A stretch of DNA of 46,961 nt, taken from Welwitschia mirabilis (Eukaryota; Gnetophyta; Gnetopsida; Welwitschiales). Of this stretch, positions 1 through 11,526 are shown in pieces; position 1 is the stretch's first letter; the number at the start of each line of letters is the position of its first letter. The stretch lies in contig JBOZIK010000001.1 of the NCBI GenBank assembly GCA_051453625.1, positions 91,708,874-91,755,834 of the forward strand, written 5' to 3'. A program made the position numbers and the translations under genes. The notes under the pieces were generated by a model. The model was given only the letters and a program-made list of their open reading frames with translations, did no database searches and was not told the DNA's origin.

Positions 1-430
1 CTACTCCACTCTTAGGGGGCAGCAACTGCTATCAGCCTTCTGGTTCTATTAGCTAAATCGATCTACACAATCTCCTCCTTTTTCTTGTTCACATCTAAAA
101 AAAGGTAGGACAATACAACAAAGCTCAACCCGATGAGCAATCAAATCAGAAGCGTTTGAGAGTGAGATAATCTGATGGTGAGGTGCCTTGACAATGTACA
201 GTACATCAGCAATGAGGAATATATAAGAATATGATAACCAATTTAGCTTAAAATAATTCTCTTTGAACACTTGATGATACAATGTAAGTATATCAGTTGT
301 AGATCTGATCAATTGCTTTTTGTTTATACTTTTTCTTCAAACTAGCTATTGCAGTCTGTCTTGAAAGAAGTGATGCCTGGGAAAACACATTGCAAACCAA
401 CAAAAACTTGTTTTTTGTATTGAAAGACGC
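1..430. other. No gene recognised
   Basis: AT-rich sequence with only short chance reading frames. None has a recognisable motif, and no splice-site-flanked exon with coding character was found on either strand. Confidence 0.5.
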
Positions 431-477
431 GCTAGGTAGCCAAACAGATCTGAAGTTCTGCTATAACGTTCATCTAG

Positions 478-755
478 TCAGACGTCCCACATTAGGCTGG
501 ATGTCCCACATTTTTATCTTAGGAACTACTCAGACATCCTAGGCAAAAACTCGGACGTCCCACTTTTGACTGTTCACCAGACATCCCAGAATACTCTCTC
601 GAATGTCTCGCTTTGAGGACTATGTTCTGCTCAAATCCGAGGACTACCCGGATGTCCTAGACTATACTACCAAACATCCCACTTTACAAAGTGTGTTTTG
701 CTTCAGTGTGTGGACAATCCCGGACAACCCAGAGACAAAGGTCAGACGTCCCATG
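478..755 (+). repeat. Irregular array of a GACGTCCCA-like motif
   Basis: About ten irregularly spaced variants of GAyrTCCyA occur here, for example at 481-490 and 744-753, with GACATCC, GATGTCC and GACAATCC variants between. Spacing varies, so this is a motif cluster and not a head-to-tail satellite. Short-motif clusters of this sort occur inside long LTRs of plant copia elements, so this may be the inner part of a decayed LTR. No LTR boundaries were found. Confidence 0.6.
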
Positions 756-759
756 ATAC

Positions 760-1645
760 ATTGATTCTTGAATTTGTCATTTTTGCTCTATGACGTTTCT
801 TCATTTGAATGTCTTAGCTTCTTGTTGTTCATCATTTAAATTCACATACTTGTGATGACTTCGCAACAATATGTTATAGTAGGTCTTCCTATTCCAATAC
901 CATAGGTGAAACGTTTTCAACATTGCAACTATAATACAACTATGATGGTCATCCATGTTAAAAATCTTAAAAGAATTGAACATACTTTAAATTTAATGAA
1001 ATGGAAGACTTAATGTCAAAATTATGTGTTTCTAGGTTACGAAGCATAGGAAGCAATGTTGTCGATCGAAGACGGTGTTGAAAATGTGGGGGCAAACTAG
1101 TTTTTTCAATTTTACTAGACTATTTTACATCACAAGATTCTAGAATAGCCAAAATGGTGGGAATCATGAGAATCATTGAGGTTGCCTGAGTCAGAATTCC
1201 AAGATATGGACTCACAATTCCCATAGTATTGCGATTCCATGGCAATTTAATGCGTTTTTCTTGGAATCACGATTCTAGACCTGTGGAATCATGATTCGGA
1301 TCTGTATTTTCAATCACCTTATCTAGAAACCATATAGCGTCCTCTTTTGCTTTTAAAGAAATTTGTGTGAGTAAACTTTTAGCTGCATCCTTGCATGCCC
1401 ATCTTGAATTCTTTCTTGTCCTTTGAATATCTTCACCTTTGAGGAATCTTAGGAATAAATATATGATTGCTATAACCAAAGAAGTTAGATTTTCTATATG
1501 GGAAAATAAATTTCACATGATCATAGTTATTGTAACAATGAAATATAATTGTGATTTTTGGTTTAGCAAACAGCTTACTAGGTTTAATGATCTTTGGAAA
1601 GGTAGGCATAATTACAACTTCTAGTCTAGTGATTCCTCAATACCC
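760..1645. other. No gene recognised
   Basis: Non-coding by eye. It lies downstream, in minus-strand terms, of the copia gag remnant on its right and may hold decayed internal sequence of that element, but I could not align any pol motif. Confidence 0.4.
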
Positions 1646-1649
1646 ATTT

Positions 1650-2910
1650 TGTCTATACTAGATTGACCCTTTCTCATAAGTAAATCCACCTTCCTTGAAA
1701 CATTGATCATACATTCTCCAATAGTTTTGGCATTTGCAAGTTCCTTATTGTTGTTTTAATATCATATTCTCTTTGGAGGTGTTACACAATGTTTCTATGC
1801 ACTCTCAATATCTTTCTTCTCATCAAATTCAAAAGCATCATGACACACCTTTTCTTTTTTACTACATGAATATTATCGGTTATGTAAACAAATCTATAGT
1901 CAAGAAAGTCATTACTAGCACAAGAAGTTTCAGGTTTCCTTTACTATCATCATCATTCCAAGTAAGTAGAAGGGATTTCTTGGATTTGGATTCTCCTTTT
2001 CAATACCAAACATTTGTAGATTTTGCAAATAGATGTCTAAGTCTTTTACATTCATAGCATTTTATGGAAGTAGAAGAAGGAAAAGACTTCCCTTTGGACC
2101 TCTCTTATTGTTTTCACCCATTGGACTCTTACTTCATTTTTTCTTCAGAATCTTTCAGAATTTTGAGCAAGAAGAGCAATGTCATCAACATTGTTTTCCT
2201 CACAATCTGAAGTGTAATCTAGACTTCGATTATTTGTTAGCTTTAGGGCAATATTCTTCTTTTGGGACTCTTTTTCATCAACCAAGGAATCTTCATGTCT
2301 CCCACAAAGATCCTTTAAGTTCTTCAAGTTTTAATCTATCAATATCCTTGCTTTCTTTAATAATTGTAACCTTGGGACAGAATTTCTTGGTTAAGCTTCT
2401 CAGAATCTTTTGTACTTGCTTTTTTTCCCAAATTGTTTCTCCTAGTCCCAACATTCCATTGACGCTATTGGTGATTTTTGTAGTGTACTCAATCTTTAAT
2501 TCTTCTTCCTTCAACTCTATATTTTAGGATCAAGTGGTTATCATATGGAGTTTAATCTTCTTGACAACATCGGTGCCCTCATGTGCTACCATGAGTGTGT
2601 CCCAAATCTCTTTGCTAGTTGGCATGTCATGACTCAATAAAATTCTTCAAGAGATGGGGCACAAATGAGAGCATTTGTTTGTTTTGCATCTTTTTCTACA
2701 AGATGGGTACATTTGGCTATTGGCTTTAGGGACATATTTAGTATTGGTCATTGTAGGAGGGGAATAGCCTTTGAAAACAGTCCTCCAACCTATGTGGCAA
2801 GGGATCAAAGAAAGATAGTCATCTTGGACTTCCAAATTAGCATAATCGAATCCATCAAATTTTGGAGCCCTTGTAGTAGACAACCCTTCTTGTTGATCTG
2901 AAGATGCCAT
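1650..2910 (-). pseudogene. Degenerate Ty1/copia gag polyprotein (minus strand)
   Basis: Remnant of the gag part of a copia retrotransposon, the nucleocapsid protein that packages element RNA. The start at 2910 reads MASSDQQEGL, followed by APKFDGFDYANLEV and FKGYSPP, matching the usual gag N-terminus (PxFDGxNYxxWKxxM ... GYxPP). Further left, in shifted frames, come KILRSLTKKF and KLEELKGSL, the UBN2 gag core, then HEDSLVDEKESQKKNIALK. A zinc knuckle follows near 2020-2060 (CYECKRLRHLFAKS), in which the last Cys of CX2CX4HX4C is replaced by Ser. Stops and frameshifts break the frame at several places, so it is not functional. The 5' LTR would lie to the right, where a related repeat begins near 2966. 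No PBS could be fixed. Confidence 0.8.
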
Positions 2911-2965
2911 AGCTAGGATTTAACTTTCGCAAAAAGCAAGAAACAGTTCCAACTAAAGGAGCACG

Positions 2966-3600
2966 AGACTCTTATGTCAATTGTAAGAATGGATAGGAAC
3001 CCTAGAGGGGTTGTGAATAGGATTCAAGGAAGTAACTACAATTTTAAATCAAAACTAATCACCAATAATTTAAACCCAAATAAAATTGATGCAAGAAGTA
3101 AACTCAGAATGAGCACAACAAATTTACATGGATCGATGTTGCATACTCCAATTTCAGGTGGTAGCACTAAAGCTTCTCATGCTTCCTAGTTCGATTAACC
3201 TTCTTCCAAAAGTGATTTGTTTTTAGGCTCAGAAGAACCTTCCAACATTACAAAGAATCCTTCTTAGATTCTATAGAAGAAAAGAGAGAACTTGAATGCA
3301 AGTGCGCCTTTTAGCACTATATCCTCCAATACAAGTTTGAGATACAGGGTTTAGCACAAGTAGGATGAGGAAGGAAGAATTTCAGAGCCAAAAGTTTTTA
3401 CTATGATAAAATCTTACTTGGATATATAGAAGTGCGAGGGAAAAGAGTAGTTGGAGAAGTGCAAGGTGAGAATTAGGATCAAAATTCGTAGAGGTNNNNN
3501 NNNNNTGGGTGATAGGAAATCCAAATTATGATTTTGAAAATTCAAGCTATTTATATGCTCTAAATGCTATTAAATATGATTAACTAAAAACAAAACAAGA
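2966..3600. repeat. LTR-like repeat next to the copia gag
   Basis: It starts with the plant LTR-type phrase CCTAGAGGGGTTGTGAATAGG-like near 2998 and shares blocks with 12355-12740: the gaataggrtt phrase, 'aacattacaaagaatccttc' near 3247, and 'atcctccaatacaa' near 3321. Its position just upstream (minus strand) of the gag at 2910 suits a 5' LTR. Ends and target-site duplication were not resolved. A 10-N gap lies at 3496-3505. Confidence 0.5.
3496..3505. other. Assembly gap (10 N)
   Basis: Run of ten N, probably a placeholder of arbitrary size. Confidence 0.95.
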
Positions 3601-4390
3601 AATAGCAAGAATAGCACAAAAAATTTTATAGTGCTTTGGCCTTAGCCTTATCGTTCTTTTAATTCAATTACTCTTCAGAAGAGAGGATCCTTTAGCTTGA
3701 AGATCATCAATCTTTTCTACAACAATGGGTGTTTCATGGATTAGATCCAACCAAAATAGTGTCATCAATGGATAGAAGCAAAGGATAGTAGTGCCTACTA
3801 CACATACTTATTTGTTTGCATGGAATCATTTATTGAGATGTCACCCTGGACAAGTTAGAAATAATAAACAAGGTACACTTAATCTCTATTTTGAGTGCCA
3901 AAATGTTCTTCTTCAACCGATTTTTAGTCTAATGTAGACATAGACCAAAAAGATTTTGACTATTGGAGAGCTAGAGTGATTTGTTGATATGATTTCCTTG
4001 ATCTACTTCATCAACAAGGAGTATTTGAGGATCAGGAGTCCATTGAATATTGATAGAGTGATGAGAAATCTACTCTTCTAAACTAAGAGATCCATCATGT
4101 AAGGGTAAATAATCTGCCCCTTATAGGATAAAAGCTACCTAGGCTTTTATAAAATAGATGAAGTCATGAAATCTAACTTTTATTATAGTGATTGATTTTT
4201 CACTAACTAGGTTTGTGAGGGCAAAAGGTGTTTTAGGGTATATGCACTTTGGAATATATAATGAAATTAAAAAAATACAGATAGAAATGAAAATACAAAA
4301 TAGATTGTTAGAGAAAATGAAGCGTTGAAATAATGAAACTTACAGAGCCTTTTGAAATATGCATAAAGCATGTAATGCTAGAATTCACAA
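3600..4390. other. No gene recognised
   Basis: AT-rich sequence with stops in all frames and no retroelement motif that I could read. Confidence 0.4.
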
Positions 4391-4394
4391 TAAT

Positions 4395-5040
4395 TAGAGC
4401 AAATGGAACAACTTTTCTATTAATAAAAACAACATTACAATAGGCCCATGCATGCCCGAAATATCCTAAATTATTTACAGAATAATTGCTCTTAGGTTTT
4501 TGGATGATTGGATGNNNNNNNNNNTAATTGTGTAATGGTGAGGGCTTTGGAAGAATTTTAGTTTGCGTAGTAGAAAAGGTTTTGGCATAATGATTGATTC
4601 CTTTGGGTACTTAATGAATAATTCTGGTCAGATCAAGGGTTGTAAGAGATTTGGAATGCGCTAAATGAGGGTTTAATTGGTATATTTATAGACTAATTTA
4701 TATGTGAAAACATGACAAGCTATTTGGGCTAGGGTTTTGATCGTACTTGGGATATCAAGCTCAAGGGATACCAAGTCAGATGGAGGTATCAATCCCTGGG
4801 AGGCTACTAGATGCAACTAGGATTTCAAGCTCGAGGGAGATCTCCAACCCAAGGAAGATATGTGGGGATGGATGCATTTTTGGGATTTGATGGAATTCAA
4901 GAGATGACAAGGAGACTTGTGATTGTCAAGGCATGACTCACGATGCTGCATTTATTTAGGAACATCAAAATTTGATATTACATACTCTAGTGTTGCAAGA
5001 ATGCACCACAAATTACCAACTAATGTTACTCTGGTGCCCT
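4395..5040 (+). repeat. Dispersed repeat, copy A
   Basis: Shares ordered blocks with copy C (8260-8990) and, on the opposite strand, with copy B (5080-5660): 'ggcccatgcatgcc', then 'gatatcaagctcaag', 'gggatggatg', 'tgtcaaggcatgact', 'tgcatttattt' and 'ggaacatcaaaattt'. A 10-N gap interrupts it at 4515-4524. The length and lack of coding capacity suit a solo LTR or non-autonomous element. No termini or target-site duplication were established. Confidence 0.6.
4515..4524. other. Assembly gap (10 N)
   Basis: Run of ten N inside repeat copy A. Confidence 0.95.
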
Positions 5041-5079
5041 ACATGAAGGGGTGGTAGACCCACTATAGAAGTTGCCAAT

Positions 5080-5660
5080 GCATTTAAAACATAGGTTGGA
5101 TGAATGTAAGATTGAAATTTGATGTTCCAATGAACATGACTTCATAAGTCCTACATCGGCAACCATAAATCCCTTTGCCCTTGCCTAAATCCCACCAACT
5201 CTCAAAGATCCCATTATTCTCATCCAAATCCTTTCTTGGGCTTGATATTCCCATTGGGCTTGATATATGAAAAAATAATAACAAAATAAAATAAAAGCTC
5301 AAGACCTTAGCAAAAGATCTTAGCCTCAAAAAGGAGTGTACGGTAAAAACCCTAAATTGGACTGTAAATGGTAGTAAAAACCCTAATGATGGGGTTGGTT
5401 ATCACAATCACAGTCAGAGAATTATCACAACAGAGCACTATCCAAGCAACCTTTGCCTTGTCCTCTATCACATCCTTCAATGATTATCCCTTCCTCAAGC
5501 CCTTAATGTTTCCAACCTTTTCCTCAACCTCAACCTAGTTATTGTTATTCCACAAACACTTTAGCATATTTTGGGCATGCATGAACCCTCAATAACAAGG
5601 AAATTGTAATAAAAGGGTTGTTTTGGCTTCGTGCTTTCAAGGTCTACTACTGCTTCTAGA
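5080..5660 (-). repeat. Dispersed repeat, copy B (inverted)
   Basis: On the minus strand it reads the same ordered blocks as copies A and C: 'gctaagatcttttgctaagg', 'tcaagcccaagaaaggattt', then 'tggaacatcaaatttc'. The 'gggcatgcatgaaccc' block near 5573 is the counterpart of the one at 4443 in copy A. Copies A and B face each other around 5040-5080, forming a large diverged inverted repeat. Two AAACCCTAA-like words near 5345 and 5378 are part of the repeat and are not telomeric arrays. Confidence 0.6.
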
Positions 5661-6130
5661 CAATTTTAAATTTTTTGTAAGTATGTGATTTTAGCAATAA
5701 TTCTGTTTACACTCTCTTTTGAGCTATTTCAACTTTCATTATAGTCTATTCATTCATTTGCTTTTCAAATGACATAAAAACTATGTTATATGCCCTTTCA
5801 AGTTATATTAATTGAAACCTCATCGTCTGCATTTAATCTTGTTACAATCCTTCTGTTCAAATCCTAGATAGGTTGATCTCTTAGGGGCTGAAATTTCACA
5901 CAATGACCACTTCATGGAGCTGGGTGATTGGCAAATATTCTATCTAGTTGGCCTAAAAACAGGTGCATATAGTAGGGCTTCTAATGAGGTCAGGCAGGTG
6001 CCCTACAACTAGATGAAGGCAACTATTATAGAACCAAGTTGAGAAATGAACTTTGGATATGAAATCAATCTACAACATGAATCTATCCATGCTCAAATCT
6101 TCCAGTCACATCATTGAAGCTTGCTTTAGG
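5660..6130. other. No gene recognised
   Basis: AT-rich, stop-rich sequence between repeat copy B and a copia-type LTR fragment. Confidence 0.4.
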
Positions 6131-6560
6131 CATAAAATGTAGCAAAAGGAGGAGTAACATGCATGGTCATGAATTTAGAAGCTCCAATTTGAATTGAAAT
6201 TCAAAAATGGATGGTGAGACTTTCAAATCCACACAACGCAACTTTAGACCTAGTAGTTTGGCTTAAATTTGCCTATGAGCATCTATTGTCTTCCAAGTAG
6301 TTGACCTCCTAGATTAGTCAATCCTGACTGAGGCTAGTTGACTCCCTCGCTTGAAGCCTAAACATTCCACAGTCAATTAACCCCTATAAAGTTGGTCAAC
6401 CCTCCTACACTTAGCCATAGTTCTTGAACAATTGGTCGATGAACCAAAGCCTCAATTGCCCCTCCTTCATGCACTTCATAAATCAACATCTGAAAGTTGT
6501 TTCATTGACCCTAAAGACAAAATTGACACTAAACATTAAATAGGCTCTATTTTGATAGTA
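6130..6560. repeat. Copia-type LTR fragment with GTCAAC/GTTGAC motifs
   Basis: Resembles 12830-13240 block by block ('tcaaatccacac..gcaact', 'gcctag/agccctag', a cluster of GTTGACC/GTCAACC words, then 'ataggctcta'). The motif cluster spans about 6296-6460. Same-type clusters recur at 13015-13140 and 17080-17290. No ends were resolved. Confidence 0.5.
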
Positions 6561-6639
6561 TCTGGAAAATTTTTTATTATTTTTTGCCAACAGAAATGAT
6601 TATAATTTTTACAACCTTTGCATCCTTCTTCAAGCAATC

Positions 6640-7130
6640 AATGCTTCTGTCACGTCTTGTTGATGATAATGATACATTCTGTTATTGTATGTCCATAAAT
6701 AAGTATATAAATTGTTCCATCGAGAGAAACTAGAAACTTTTTGAAGTAAACACAATATGATCATATCTAATAGGTAGATTGTTAAGTGAAATTGCCTTAG
6801 CATCATTGTCATTCACTATTGCAATAAAAACTACAAGTTGTTTTAGCAATTATCTAAAGTATTTAATGTGTTAATCCATGAATGTTTCTTTTGCCACTTT
6901 CAAACCAAACAGTTCATGTTAGATATTAGGTTTTGCTTCATCCTTAGTTGTGCCAAATGATCTACTCAAATCATCTGGAATTTCTTTGGAAAAGCTTGAG
7001 AGATTAACATGTTGCAAATATGTATTTTCAAGCCAAGTCCAATTAAAATGATCAACTTTCATCAAACGCTCCCATTTCAGTTCCTTGGTTGCATCCAAGG
7101 GTTGAGAAGTCATAGTGTCAAAAACATGCC
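6640..7130 (-). pseudogene. Degenerate copia-like gag fragment (minus strand)
   Basis: The minus strand, read across frames, gives NDNDAKAISLNNLPIRYDHI near 6750-6815. This resembles the copia gag UBN2 motif (isDEDkaixLLxSLPxsYd), and is followed by LSMEQFIYLFMD, resembling the next helix of that domain. The upstream reading QLVVFIAIV suits the preceding helix. The open stretch at 6919-7113 (minus) may be linker or gag N-terminal region; I do not recognise it. Several stops are present. No LTR could be assigned to it. Confidence 0.45.
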
Positions 7131-8260
7131 ATGGTCCTTTTTGGGTTAGAAAACGTTTTGACTTTACATGTCATGTATAGAAATTTTTATCCTTACATTT
7201 CTCAATGTGCTTCTTCATTATGATCTCACTTTAATATTGTTTCCTTGTCTTAAAAAGAAAAAAAGGTTAGATGGTCAAAACATGACCTAGCACCTTGGAG
7301 AGAGGTTAGAGACAAAATTCAACTTTTTCCCCACAACCGCTTGCCCCATGCTTCCCCCACCAGAAAGGAAAAAAGAAAAGAAAAGAAAGGAAGAAATTCA
7401 TTTCTCACTCTCCCATGCAAAATGTTTCTCCTTTCAGTATTTTATTGTCAGAAAAGGATAATATAAATAATGAGAGAAATAAAGGAAAGAAACATGAAAT
7501 AAGACACAATGATCAAATTTTGTGGCCAGTGGTGCTAAGGAATCATGGAAATGTGTTAGTAGGTGATTAAAAATTGAAAATAGAGCTAATGCCATAGTAG
7601 AGTTTTGGGAAGACATTATCTCTTCCTGTCACTGTGTCTATGAAGCACCAACGTTTTGTTAATGTGGTTTATTTTATATATAACAGAAACAATTAATCAA
7701 GCTTCTCTGTAGCACTGAGATCAGATGTGTGTGTCTTTATTACAAACTTGAAATAGGAAGAAAGAAGGGTAAGATTTAACCCAAGATGGAATAAAAACTA
7801 CAATGTTCAAAGTCACTCACAATGTCAGACAGGTGTGCAAGCAACCGAGTTGACTATGCAATCATTTTGCTGCGTTATTGGAGGTAAAGCATTTCTATAA
7901 GCGTGGAGAGGACGAGGAAAGCTATAGCAGATTGTAATAGCAAGGAATGTGAGACATGCACCATTGAGCAAGTGTGTGAACCATGTTAATGGTAGACATT
8001 CAGCCCCTATGAGATCAACTCTACCTAGTGTTTAAACAGCAGGATAATAACAAAATTGAATGATCATGCTATTGGTTTCAATTCGTTTTAATTTACGAGG
8101 GCACGAGACTTCAAATTCCATGCCATTTAACACAAGAATAGTGAATATGGATGAACAGCAGACAAAGCAAACAGATAATGTAACAAACAGCTGGAAAACA
8201 AACTATGAACTTGTTGACATGCCACAACTTACAAGAATATGAAATCTGAAAATGACAGCT
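7130..8260. other. No gene recognised; A/G-rich tract near 7360
   Basis: Contains a purine-rich stretch at about 7362-7396 (GAAAA/GGAA words) and otherwise unremarkable intron-like or intergenic sequence. A short splice-flanked segment at 7833-7883 was examined and rejected. Confidence 0.4.
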
Positions 8261-8990
8261 AGTTCTGAAAAACAGCAATTGAAGAAGCTTTTTATTGATA
8301 ATTTTGTGTCATAAAGGGCCCAAGCATGCCTGGAAATGTTCAGAAGTGCTTTGCAAATGTTGAATGGTTGAACAGGATGGTAGCTGTGGATTGAAAAGGG
8401 ATTGGGAACTTAAGCGGATAAAGTAGAGAAGGGTGGATGCTTTTTTGATGAAGAGATGTGCTAAAGGGGCTGGGTAAAAGTTTCTTGAGTGACGCTTTGT
8501 TGGGATAATTTTCTCCGATCCTGATTGTGGTGATGAACCCCAAATTTAGGTTTTTATTAGAGTCTTCAAGACCAGTTTAGAGTTTTTTACCCTGCCACAT
8601 GTCAAAACGTGATTGGTCTTTTTAAGCTAAGATCTTTTGCTAAGGGCTTGGGCTCTTATTTTATTTTGTTGCTTTTTTGGGCCCTTTTTTGGGTGGGACT
8701 TCAAGCCTGAGGAAGATATTATGCCTGAGGAAGATATTAAGCCTGAGTGAGATATCAAGCCCAAGAAGGGATTTGGATGGGGATAATGGGAATTTTAAGA
8801 TTAGGTGGGATTCAAGAAATGGGAAAAGGGCTTGCGGTTGCCAAGGCATGACTTGTGACACTGCATTTATTTGGGAACACCTAATTTCGATCTTGCAAAG
8901 GTACATTGTAGCAATGACCCAATGTACGAATGCTCCACAAGGAGATATGCGTACCGTGTGTTCAATGACAAGTGAGCCTATCAAATGATC
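8260..8990 (+). repeat. Dispersed repeat, copy C
   Basis: Third copy of the repeat seen at 4395-5040 and 5080-5660. Blocks include 'gggcccaagcatgcctgg', 'gctaagatcttttgctaagg', 'gatatcaagcccaagaag', 'ggatggggataatggga' and 'tgccaaggcatgactt'. A short reading frame at 8677-8988 runs through it but its peptide is just the translation of the internal tandem repeat and has no known domain. Confidence 0.6.
8703..8766 (+). repeat. Short tandem repeat (about 20-bp unit, 3 copies)
   Basis: Three successive variants of 'aagcctgaggaagatatt', followed by a diverged fourth ('gatatcaagcccaag'). Copies A and B have only the single 'gatatcaagc' form, so this is an expansion particular to copy C. Confidence 0.75.
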
Positions 8991-9200
8991 AAACATAACA
9001 TTCTCAACTAAAGTTTTCTCAAGCACAATGGCTTCATCAAATCATGGAGCATTGATTTAGAGATATCATGTATGCCCATTGCTCTGAACCATTCACTTGC
9101 TAGGTACGTAGGTTTGGATCTGAGTAAGTCTTGTGGCAAATTTTATAAGGTTCTTCAGCATGTAAAGGAACGAGTCCTCACAAGCTTCTCCTCAATGATT

Positions 9201-9219
9201 GGTGGCTTTGATACCACTT
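9201..9219 (-). promoter_or_regulatory. Candidate retrotransposon primer-binding site (tRNA-Met type)
   Basis: The minus strand reads TGGTATCAAAGCCACC, close to the TGGTATCAGAGCC used by many plant LTR elements to prime on initiator tRNA-Met. An LTR would then lie to the right (9220 onward) and the internal region to the left. No matching LTR end pair or coding region was found, so the call is tentative. Confidence 0.35.
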
Positions 9220-10088
9220 GAAGGGTTTCAGAGCATCCTTATTGCCGCAAGAAGATATTTGTGGGCAAAAGGAGCAAAACATTAGCAAAGGAAACCAGCT
9301 CAAATATCTCATTGTTTTGATTCAATAGATACAGGTAGTTCTGCCATAGTTGGCATAACTACTCTTTATCCTTCAATGAGATCACATCTCATAATATGTG
9401 GACCTTAGATTGTCAATGAGAATCCTGAATTAAACAAACATTGAAAATGATTTTGGGGCATGTTTGCATACCCACTGTCCCTTGATATTTTAGAACACAC
9501 AGCATAAAAATTATTGTTTCTTACACAAATGTCCAAATTCTTCAAGCCTAATTGTCTCTTATTCATATCTTTTCTTTCTTCTCATGACAGTGTTTCACTC
9601 CAAGATGTTTTCTTTAAATAGATCTTAACACATCAATTTTTTCCAGACCCTTGTAAGAATCATCATAATTGAAAGAAAAACTTTGTTTCATTTGAATGTT
9701 TGTCATCAATTAATAAACCACATCAGGATTTGGGATTAGGTTATTGTGAATGGATTGTATTTGTCACCCAAATTCACATGCTTTTTAGGTGGGGTCCTGC
9801 TTTGCTACAAGCATAATATTGCCAAAGGGTTAAAAACGTTTTTCCACTTCTGTGTACAAAATCAATCATATCACCCACTAACTTCTGGTGAAATATTTTA
9901 ATTTTCAAAAACCTGATGTCTGCTTAGACATTCTTGGCTGAAGACTCTCAGTTAAGGTTACATGAAAAGTAAAATGCATCTAGTATAAATAATTTCTTTG
10001 TTTTGTTTTAATACCTTTTAATATTTTCTATTAGGAAAAAAAATGAAACACTAATTTTTAAATTAAATTTGACACCTCCCAATTACAG
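9220..10088. other. No gene recognised upstream of the exon
   Basis: AT-rich, with a short pyrimidine-rich run ending in the splice acceptor at 10087-10088. No further coding exon was found upstream, so the intron preceding the 10089 exon probably extends beyond the left edge of the window. Confidence 0.4.
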
Positions 10089-10127
10089 GCTAGTGCAAAG
10101 TGGGAAAAGCGCCAAAGAAGAGCTGTG
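10089..10127 (+). CDS. Coding exon (39 bp) of an unidentified host gene
   Basis: Flanked by a good acceptor (acctcccaattacag) and a consensus donor (GTG|gtaagg). It translates as ASAKWEKRQRRAV in one phase-0 frame; of the other two frames one has a stop at once. The next exon, at 23118, continues in phase 0 with ERARIRMMMEKQQ, the same Lys/Arg/Glu-rich character, so the two join into one basic helical segment. The gene runs on the plus strand and its 5' part lies outside the window. No domain is recognised. Confidence rests on splice sites, phase and peptide character, since the exon is very short. Confidence 0.6.
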
Positions 10128-11059
10128 GTAAGGAGAAAAGTCCATTCAAATTTCCATATGATACATTCTTTTAATGAATTAATTGTTCTGTGCGTAATCT
10201 AGATTTTATCTGTACATGCTATTTTTATGTTGCTCTCAATTCTGTGTAGAAAACCATGACAATGATATATGAACAAAGGTGGAGCAATGAATAGAATCCT
10301 AGGCACGAAGAATTTTCTTTCAAGGCAAATATGAATTGAACTCATTATGTTCACCTCAAGAATAACTTCAACATAAAAGAGGGAAAAAAATTGGAATTCA
10401 CTTGTTAGACATTACAAAATAGTGAGTGGTTTCATGAGAATGTTTTGTGGATCTCTAGATAATCCAAAAGGTTATACTTCTGTCCAAATAATTTTTGTAG
10501 GAATAGATTCCCTCATTTTCATTCTTGAAAAGGAATTTTGAGGTTGATCTTTTTCAAGCTAGTCCGGTTGTACAAATCATGTGTTGATAGTAACTCCATG
10601 TCTCTTAGTCACCATCGAAAAGCCATTGAACTGGGACTAGCTCAAAAGTTCTTGTTGTTTGAACAAATATTGTGCATATTGCCATTTGTGGATGTAATCA
10701 TGCCCCTTGACATGGCATAATGTGCATGGTCACATCCATCTTCCAAGCATGATCATGCCTATGTGTGATTTTTCCCATACATAAATTTGATCATACTCAT
10801 TTGACTAGGTCAAGTCCCATGAAATTGCACCTTCCAAAATCATTATTTATAAGTTTTAAATTTGAGTTTGTACTTTGTTCACATAATAACACATGTTTGG
10901 GTGTGTGGTCTATTACCTTAGATGAGAAAGCCTGAGCCTTTTTTTCTTTTTCTTTTTTTTGTTGTGGGGGTTGATAAACCAATCTTGACCATTATATGAG
11001 ATTAGGTTTTTAATTCTCTCTCATATTTCCTATGTTTCAGTGTGAAGAAGATGTGAGTC

Positions 11060-11064
11060 TGAAT
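11060..11064 (+). repeat. Left target-site duplication TGAAT of the TRIM-like element
   Basis: TGAAT directly before the LTR start TGTTGGGATCC. The same five bases follow the element at 12350-12354. Confidence 0.85.
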
Positions 11065-11391
11065 TGTTGGGATCCAAAGATCCCAATGGCGCAAACAAAA
11101 GCTTGAAAGGGTGGGAGATTTGAANNNNNNNNNNNNNNNNNNNNNNNNNNNNNNNNNNNNNNNNNNNNNNNNNNNNNNNNNNNNNNNNNNNAATAATAAA
11201 GGACATAACCATATAGGAGGAATATTAGGGATGGGGAAGCAAAATGAGGAAGGGAAATAGGATATGGTTATACAGGAAGAGAAAATGGGAATGGGATAGA
11301 TAACAAAGACAAAAAAAGAAGGTAAAACAAGATTGCACATAGCATGAGAATGGAGACCATGGGAATAGAGAGCAAGTGATCATATCCAACA
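11065..11391 (-). repeat. TRIM-like element, 3' LTR (left copy)
   Basis: Begins TGTTGGGATCCAAAGATCCC and ends 'atatccaaca'. It matches 12097-12349, including 'ggacataaccatatagg' and 'gagaccatggga'. A 67-N gap (11125-11191) covers part of it; the right copy has sequence of similar length there. Confidence 0.85.
11125..11191. other. Assembly gap (67 N)
   Basis: Run of N within the left LTR of the TRIM-like element. The right LTR supplies the homologous sequence. Confidence 0.95.
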
Positions 11392-11516
11392 AGCACTCCG
11401 TTAATTTTTATTTCCACATATATGAGGACTTTAACATTACAGTTATTGGAACATTCCTCCAATATATCAAAGGGAATTTGAAAGTAGAAAGATGATGTTT
11501 TGATAGGTGATGAACA

Positions 11517-11526
11517 NNNNNNNNNN
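11517..11526. other. Assembly gap (10 N)
   Basis: Short run of N inside the internal region of the TRIM-like element. Confidence 0.95.

Noticed and set aside
5338-5395. AAACCCTAA words suggesting interstitial telomere repeat
   Set aside because: Only two isolated copies, separated by other sequence and shared with the dispersed repeat family.
7833-7883. 51-bp segment with acceptor-like 'cagacag' and donor-like 'gaggtaaag', a possible upstream exon of the host gene
   Set aside because: The phase needed to join the 10089 exon contains an in-frame TGA, and the other frames end in the wrong phase.
8677-8988. 103-codon plus-strand frame and its 121-codon antisense partner
   Set aside because: They lie in a dispersed repeat; the peptide reflects the 20-bp tandem repeat and the other repeat copies do not keep the frame.
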